A DNA stretch of 12,796 nucleotides from assembly GCA_025964065.1 (NCBI GenBank), contig JAOPZO010000332.1, forward strand, positions 1 through 12,796, in the 5' to 3' direction. This document shows positions 8,310 to 12,796 of this stretch, one piece after another. A program made the position numbers and the translations under genes. Each line of letters opens with the position of its first letter. Within the stretch, counting starts at the first letter, position 1. Under the pieces are notes generated by a model. The model had not been told where the DNA came from, searched no databases, and saw nothing but the letters and a program-made list of their open reading frames with translations. The stretch is from Solirubrobacterales bacterium (GTDB taxonomy: Bacteria; Actinomycetota; Thermoleophilia; Solirubrobacterales; Solirubrobacteraceae).

Positions 8310-8762
8310 ATGTCGACCGAACGCGCGCTGGCGCTCACCCTCAGCGGCCTGCGGAACCTGCCGGTCGCGCCGCTCGCCGCCGAGCAGCGCGGGAGCGTCG
8401 GGCGCGAGCAGCTCCTCGACCGCGGGTGGAGCCGCACGACCGTGGACCGCGCTCGACGTGGCGGCGACGGAACCGCCGGACCGCGTCGGCGAGCTGCTCG
8501 CGGCCCGTCGCGGATGCCGCGGGGTGGGGGTGCTGCGGGATGCCGGTTCGACCTGGAGGTCGACGGCGCGCACCACGCGATGCCGGAGCGACGCCGGCGT
8601 GATGCGCTCCGCGACGCCGACCTTCGGAGCTTCGGCGTCACGGTCCTCCGCGTTCCGGCCACCCTCGTCCTCGAGGCGCCGGACGAGTTCGTGCGGGTTG
8701 TCCGGGACGCACTGGTCGCCCGCGGACGTGAGATCCGGATGAGCCCCAGGGGGTGGGGCTGA
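8310..8762 (+). pseudogene. Remnant of a DUF559/AbiEi-like protein, internally deleted and frameshifted
   Basis: A 150-codon open frame starts at ATG 8310 (MSTERALALTLSGLRNLP). Residues about 20-50 (LAAEQRGSVGREQLLDRGWS, then RTTVDRARRGG) resemble the N-terminal winged-helix of AbiEi-like proteins that often precedes a DUF559 domain. The C-terminal ~65 residues contain FDLEVDGAHHA, RRRRDALRDADLRSFGVTVLR and EAPDEFVRVVRDAL, the pattern of the Vsr-like DUF559 fold. Between them the frame gives low-complexity Arg/Gly-rich sequence, while the next frame (+1, about 8446-8540) reads TALDVAATEPPDRVGELLAA, which looks like the missing middle (LLDLAATLPP-like) segment. Intact relatives are about 280-320 residues as I recall them, so over 100 residues are gone and two frame changes are needed. 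It is probably non-functional. It is the only plus-strand gene trace in the window and runs convergent to ilvC. Homology is judged by eye only. Confidence 0.6.
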
Positions 8763-8770
8763 TCCGGACC
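8731..8770. repeat. Palindromic repeat, copy 2 (strong hairpin), possible bidirectional terminator
   Basis: Arms 8734-8748 and 8754-8768 can form a 15-bp stem with one G-G mismatch (8741/8761) around a GGGGG loop. It contains the stop codon of the plus-strand remnant and lies 52 nt downstream of the ilvC stop. No T-run follows on either strand, so it is not a textbook intrinsic terminator, though such hairpins may serve in high-GC actinobacteria. Its inverted near-copy at 8152-8185 suggests it belongs to a dispersed repeat family. Confidence 0.75.
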
Positions 8771-8781
8771 CCAGCGCTGGT

Positions 8782-8813
8782 GGCGGCGCGGCGCGTCGCG
8801 CGCCGGCACCGCC
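8782..8813 (-). terminator. GC-rich hairpin just after ilvC
   Basis: Seven nt beyond the ilvC stop, 8782-8786 (GGCGG) pairs with 8809-8813 (CCGCC), and 8789-8794 (CGGCGC) pairs with 8800-8805 (GCGCCG), around a 5-nt loop and a small internal loop. Its position immediately after the coding region is right for a transcription terminator or 3'-end stabiliser. A T-tract is absent, so the call rests on location and stem strength only. Confidence 0.4.
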
Positions 8814-8820
8814 GGTCCGG

Positions 8821-9810
<990 letters not shown>

Positions 9811-9820
9811 GAGGCGGCGG

Positions 9821-9826
9821 ATCCTA
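9821..9826 (-). promoter_or_regulatory. Putative -10 element for a near-leaderless ilvC transcript
   Basis: TAGGAT on the minus strand fits TAnnnT and lies 10 nt before the ilvC ATG, so a start site about 7 nt downstream would leave a leader of only a few bases, a common actinobacterial arrangement. The AGGA inside it could instead be the ribosome site. No good -35 is seen. Confidence 0.3.
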
Positions 9827-9855
9827 CGGACCCGGCGCGCCAGGGTGCCCTGCGC

Positions 9856-10719
9856 TCAGGCGGTGGCCGAGGCCACGAGCGTCCGCGCTGGGATCCGCAG
9901 GCGCCCCTCGGCGTCGGCGAACGCCGCGAGATCGGCGTCCACGGCGTCACGGAGCTTGTAGTGGTCCGCGGGCGAGAGCCCGGCCACGAGCTCCTTCAGC
10001 GAGATGGAGCAGTCGAGCTGCAGGGCCCACCAGGCGTCGGTGCTCGGCGCGTGGAAGGTGAAGTCGAGCGGCTCGATGACGATGTCGTCGGTCCAGCCCG
10101 CCCCGTAGAGCAGCTCGAGCACGAGGTCCGGGTCGGCGAGCGAGAACGGGCCCGGGGTGCCGGGCGGAGGGGGCTCCGTGAACCCCAGCTCCACGAGGCG
10201 ACGGCCCGTCATCCACGGGTTGTGCTCGGCGGCGGCCCACACCGCGAAGGCCACACGCCCGCCGGGCTTGAGCACCCGGCGGGTCTCGCGCAGCGCGGTC
10301 TCCGGATCCGGGACGAGCATGTAGCCCCAGCGGCAGAGCACCGCGTCGATCGTCGCCGTGGGCAGGTCGATCCACTCCACTTCCATCGGCTTCGTCTCCA
10401 CCACGTCCTCCAGCCCGAGCTCCGCGGCCCGTGCCCTCGCGACCTCGACCATGGCGATGGCGCCGTCGGTCGAGATGAGCTTTCCGCCGGGCCGCAGGAG
10501 CTCCGCCGCGAGCAGCCCCGTGTCGCCGGGCCCGGCCGCGAGCTCGAGCACCGTGTGTCCGGGCTGCGGGATGATCGCGTCGACGAGCCAGTGCGAGACG
10601 GGAGCCGTGTCGGCCTGGAACGCCGCGCGCGCCGCGGCCCAGCCGCCCGCGGCCTCCTCCCAGCGCCCGCGGCTCGCGGCGCGGAACGTGTCGGGGTCCT
10701 CCAGCGGCTCGAACGGCAT
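9856..10719 (-). CDS. Class I SAM-dependent methyltransferase, substrate unknown
   Basis: This 287-residue soluble protein has the class I methyltransferase fold. Motif I is VLELAAGPGDTGLLAAE at about 57-73, binding S-adenosylmethionine. The acidic end of strand 2 is in LISTDGAIAMVEVAR (D85). Motif III-IV is IDAVLCRWGYMLVPDPETAL at about 124-143, and RVLKPGGRVAFAVWA at 148-162 is the usual post-motif strand 5. This resembles UbiE/Methyltransf_11 enzymes, but the C-terminal ~110 residues, where substrate specificity usually lies, show nothing I recognise. The ATG at 10719 overlaps the stop of the surface-protein gene by one base (TGATG) and lacks its own ribosome site, so translation is likely coupled to it. 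The ilvC gene begins 45 nt downstream. An upstream in-frame start (to 10932) would overlap the surface-protein gene by over 200 nt and is unlikely. Confidence 0.88.
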   Translation of the reverse strand: MPFEPLEDPDTFRAASRGRWEEAAGGWAAARAAFQADTAPVSHWLVDAIIPQPGHTVLELAAGPGDTGLLAAELLRPGGKLISTDGAIAMVEVARARAAELGLEDVVETKPMEVEWIDLPTATIDAVLCRWGYMLVPDPETALRETRRVLKPGGRVAFAVWAAAEHNPWMTGRRLVELGFTEPPPPGTPGPFSLADPDLVLELLYGAGWTDDIVIEPLDFTFHAPSTDAWWALQLDCSISLKELVAGLSPADHYKLRDAVDADLAAFADAEGRLRIPARTLVASATA

Positions 10720-12796
10720 CAGCGGAGGGTGAACGGGACGCTGACGGGCTTGGAGACGACGCCGTTGCCGTCGGTCGCGCGGGCCGTGAGCTCGTAGGAG
10801 CCGAGCCGGTACGCGACGGGTGCCTTCAGCCGGAAGGACCACCTGCCGCCCTTCACCGGGACGGCGAAGAGCACGGGCTTGCCGCAGCTCCCCACGACGA
10901 AGCGCTTCAGCCTGGGGTCGAGGAACGTGCACTTGGCCGCCTGGGCCGCCTTGGCGGTCACCGTGCGCGTCAGCTTCCCGACCCTGCGCCTGTCCTTCGT
11001 CACCTTCACGCGGCGCAGGGAGAGCTCGACGGTGCGGATGCCCGCCTCGTCCGCGGCGGTCCCGGACAGCACGACCTTCCGCAGCGTCGTCGTGGTCGTC
11101 GTCCGCGTCCGCTCGCGGCCAGCGACCGGGGCGAGGGCCTTCCGCACGACCTTGATGTCGAAGAGGCGGATGCGCGCCTTCGGCTTCGGCGTGGTGATCG
11201 CCACGACGGGCGCGGTGTCGTCCGTCACGGTCACGGTGACCGCCGCGAGCGAGAAGGCGCCCGAGCCGTCGACCGCGGCGGCCTGCACCCTGTAGGTGCC
11301 GGGCCTGGCGAAGGCGTGGCCCACGGACGGCCCCGCGCTCTCCTGCTGCGGGCTGCCGTCCCCGAAGTCGAAGCCGTACTTCGCGATGGGACCGTCCGTG
11401 TCGGCGGAGCCCGTCGCGTCGAACGTCACGGCCTCACCCTGTGCGACGACGCTCCTGCTCGCCTTGAGGACGGTGGTGGGCGGCGTGTTGACCCACTCGT
11501 CGGCGCCCAGGTCGGTCGCCGCGCCGTTCATGCGCGCCTGCCCCTCGAAGTCCTTCTCGGACGCGCCCGGGAGCTGCGCGCCCGCCCTGTCGATGACGGG
11601 CGCCGTCGCCTTCAGGTGGACGTCACGGCCGGCGAGGTCGCGGAAGAGCTCGGCGTCCGCCGTCCTCGTCGTGGTGCCCGCGAGCGTGGTCCCGGCGGTG
11701 GCGGTCCCGCCCGCGGTGTCGGTGGTGTCGGAGTCCGTGAGGGTCAGGCGGGCGGTCGAGCCCGTCGTCGTCGGGCTGCCCGCGGACGCGGTGACGGCAC
11801 TCGCCCCGGAACCGTGGGCGATGGAGCGGCCGACGTCGACGACGACCTCGCCGACCGGCGCCGCGGGGGTGCCGAGCGGTGCGGGCAGGAACGGCGCCGA
11901 GACGGCCGCGGCGTCGAGGGCGAAGGGCCGGGCGCCGCCGGCGATCGTCACGTGGCGGGCGGTGACGGTGACCTTCCCGGCGGAGGAGCCGGTGAGCGGG
12001 GCGTTGGCACTCGCGGCGCGCACGCCGGTGCCTGCACTCCCGGGGAGCAGGGCGACGCTGTCGAGCAGCGTCGCCTTGGGGACGGCGCTGTCGGCGGCGG
12101 AGAGCACCTCGACCGCGCTGGAAGCCGGGTTGGCGGCGATGACCGAGCCGCGGACGATGCGGTTCGGGATCGCCGCCATGGTGCCGGCGGTCTCACGGTC
12201 GTTCGCGTCGAAGCGGACGCCGGGCCCGGACTTCACGCCCGCGACGACGTTCGAGTCCTCCACGACGAGCGTGGTCTCTCCCCCACCCTGGACGGCAGGC
12301 GCGGTGCCCGCCTCGGCCGGGGCCGCGAGCTGCACGACGAAGGAGCCGCGGATCGTGTTGGTGCCGCCCGTGATCCCGGCGCCGGCATCGTCGACGTCGT
12401 ACGTCGGGAGGTCCGCGGCCGCGCCGACCCGCGCGAGGTTCGAGGCCTCGACCACCGTGCCGGTCGCCCGCACCCGCACCGCGGGACCGCCCGTGACGGG
12501 GACGCCGACCGCGAGCCCCCGGAGGACGGCTCCGGAGCCCGCGCCCGTCCCGTCGCCGAGCGTGAGGGTCGCCGCTCCGGCGCTCGCCGAGCTCGTCGAG
12601 ACCACGACGGTGCCGGGCTGCACTGCCGTGAAGGTCACGTTCCTCCGGGTGACGACGATGGGCGGCTCGGAGAACGTGCCGGCCTTGATGGAGACGGTGT
12701 CCCCGTCCGCGACGGCGGCGTTCGCGTCGGAGATCGTCTTGCAGACCGCGCCGGCGCAGCCCGCGGCGGCGGCCGGGTCGACGGTGTAGGTCGTGG
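10719..12796 (-). CDS. Large secreted beta-helix protein with choice-of-anchor Q-like segment and PKD domain, 5' end outside window
   Basis: The frame runs open from the right edge for 691 codons plus stop; the start and probable signal peptide lie beyond 12796. Near the edge, TTYTVDPAAAAGCAGAVCKT and the following GDTVSIKAGTFSEPPIVV match the opening of right-handed parallel beta-helix (pectate-lyase-like) proteins. About 350 residues of repetitive Val/Thr/Ala/Gly-rich strands follow. PVIDRAGAQLP then NGAATDLGADEW (about 11493-11605) resembles the choice-of-anchor Q ending. A PKD domain (about 11222-11490) has YGFDFGDGSPQ and GHAFARPGTYRV. The last ~165 residues (10722-11220) are a Lys/Arg-rich Ig-like region with a Thr run (RTRTTTTTTLRK) and two cysteines, ending in VPFTLR with no LPXTG or membrane anchor. 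It is probably an extracellular or envelope-associated adhesin-like protein; no catalytic motif is recognised. The apparent GTG start at 12638 is internal. Confidence 0.85.
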   Translation of the reverse strand, partial: TTYTVDPAAAAGCAGAVCKTISDANAAVADGDTVSIKAGTFSEPPIVVTRRNVTFTAVQPGTVVVSTSSASAGAATLTLGDGTGAGSGAVLRGLAVGVPVTGGPAVRVRATGTVVEASNLARVGAAADLPTYDVDDAGAGITGGTNTIRGSFVVQLAAPAEAGTAPAVQGGGETTLVVEDSNVVAGVKSGPGVRFDANDRETAGTMAAIPNRIVRGSVIAANPASSAVEVLSAADSAVPKATLLDSVALLPGSAGTGVRAASANAPLTGSSAGKVTVTARHVTIAGGARPFALDAAAVSAPFLPAPLGTPAAPVGEVVVDVGRSIAHGSGASAVTASAGSPTTTGSTARLTLTDSDTTDTAGGTATAGTTLAGTTTRTADAELFRDLAGRDVHLKATAPVIDRAGAQLPGASEKDFEGQARMNGAATDLGADEWVNTPPTTVLKASRSVVAQGEAVTFDATGSADTDGPIAKYGFDFGDGSPQQESAGPSVGHAFARPGTYRVQAAAVDGSGAFSLAAVTVTVTDDTAPVVAITTPKPKARIRLFDIKVVRKALAPVAGRERTRTTTTTTLRKVVLSGTAADEAGIRTVELSLRRVKVTKDRRRVGKLTRTVTAKAAQAAKCTFLDPRLKRFVVGSCGKPVLFAVPVKGGRWSFRLKAPVAYRLGSYELTARATDGNGVVSKPVSVPFTLR

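Larger units (their letters stand above)
7946..8820. other. Gene-poor interval between serC and ilvC
   Basis: About 875 bases without an intact gene. From left to right it holds the serC leader with its palindrome and -10-like box, a G/C-rich stretch at 8072-8148 in which I see nothing, repeat copy 1, about 120 bases with no recognisable feature, the DUF559-like remnant, repeat copy 2 and the hairpin after ilvC. Long open frames on both strands here look like the usual consequence of high GC content. Confidence 0.7.

Noticed and set aside
8024..8602. 192-codon plus-strand frame as a candidate small gene upstream of the DUF559-like remnant
   Set aside because: Arg/Ala/Pro-rich throughout, crossing repeat copy 1 and the serC leader, with no ribosome site or domain pattern.
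8149..8770. Intact insertion sequence with terminal inverted repeats
   Set aside because: No transposase frame lies between the inverted repeats and no target-site duplication is evident. A non-autonomous element remains possible and is reported as a finding.
10301..10320. CTCCGGATCCGG resembling the arm of the palindromic repeat
   Set aside because: It lies in methyltransferase coding sequence and matches only a short CCGGATCC core, without the second arm or loop.
11296..12789. 497-codon open frame on the plus strand opposite the surface protein
   Set aside because: It is Ser/Ala/Pro/Val-rich without domain-like pattern and lies antisense to a frame with clear beta-helix and PKD motifs. 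Such mirror frames are routine at this GC content.

Overview
The window is very GC-rich (roughly 70% by eye) bacterial chromosome. Every intact gene lies on the minus strand. The codon use, the actinobacterial-type SerC, near-leaderless TAnnnT promoter-like boxes and secreted beta-helix/PKD proteins point to Actinomycetota. The class Thermoleophilia (Solirubrobacter/Conexibacter/Patulibacter-like) is my best guess, but that is inference from style and not a search result.

Reading the minus strand from the right edge, the first block (12796 to 8821) holds the C-terminal ~690 residues of a large secreted parallel beta-helix protein with a choice-of-anchor Q-like segment and a PKD domain. A class I SAM-dependent methyltransferase follows with a 1-nt overlap, and then ilvC (ketol-acid reductoisomerase) after 45 nt. 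Two GC-rich hairpins follow ilvC.

The second block (8820 to 7946) is about 0.87 kb without an intact gene. On the plus strand it holds the wreck of a DUF559/AbiEi-like protein: an N-terminal winged-helix piece and a C-terminal endonuclease-like piece are in one frame, a middle piece is in another, and much of the middle is missing. This wreck is bracketed by two inverted copies of a ~35-bp palindromic repeat. The left end of the gap carries the probable promoter and leader of the next operon, including a perfect 6-2-6 palindrome.

The third block (7945 to the left edge) is a tightly packed seven-gene run: serC, serA, a cytoplasmic GH13 alpha-glucosidase-like enzyme, a lipoprotein sugar-binding protein, two MalF/MalG-type permeases, and a MalK/MsmK/UgpC-type ATPase cut by the window edge. 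Gaps are -4, 13, 33, -4, -1 and 4 nt. The last five genes form a complete importer-plus-hydrolase unit for an alpha-glucoside (trehalose, maltose or a similar sugar), comparable in layout to aglEFGAK or LpqY-SugABC systems. The first two make phosphoserine from 3-phosphoglycerate. The order ilvC then serA is a familiar actinobacterial neighbourhood. The unusual parts are the sugar importer placed downstream of serCA and the repeat-flanked gene remnant between ilvC and serC.

I found no RNA genes, CRISPR array, intact insertion sequence or phage genes. I do not see a clearly novel multi-gene system. The least explained element is the palindromic repeat pair around the decayed gene.
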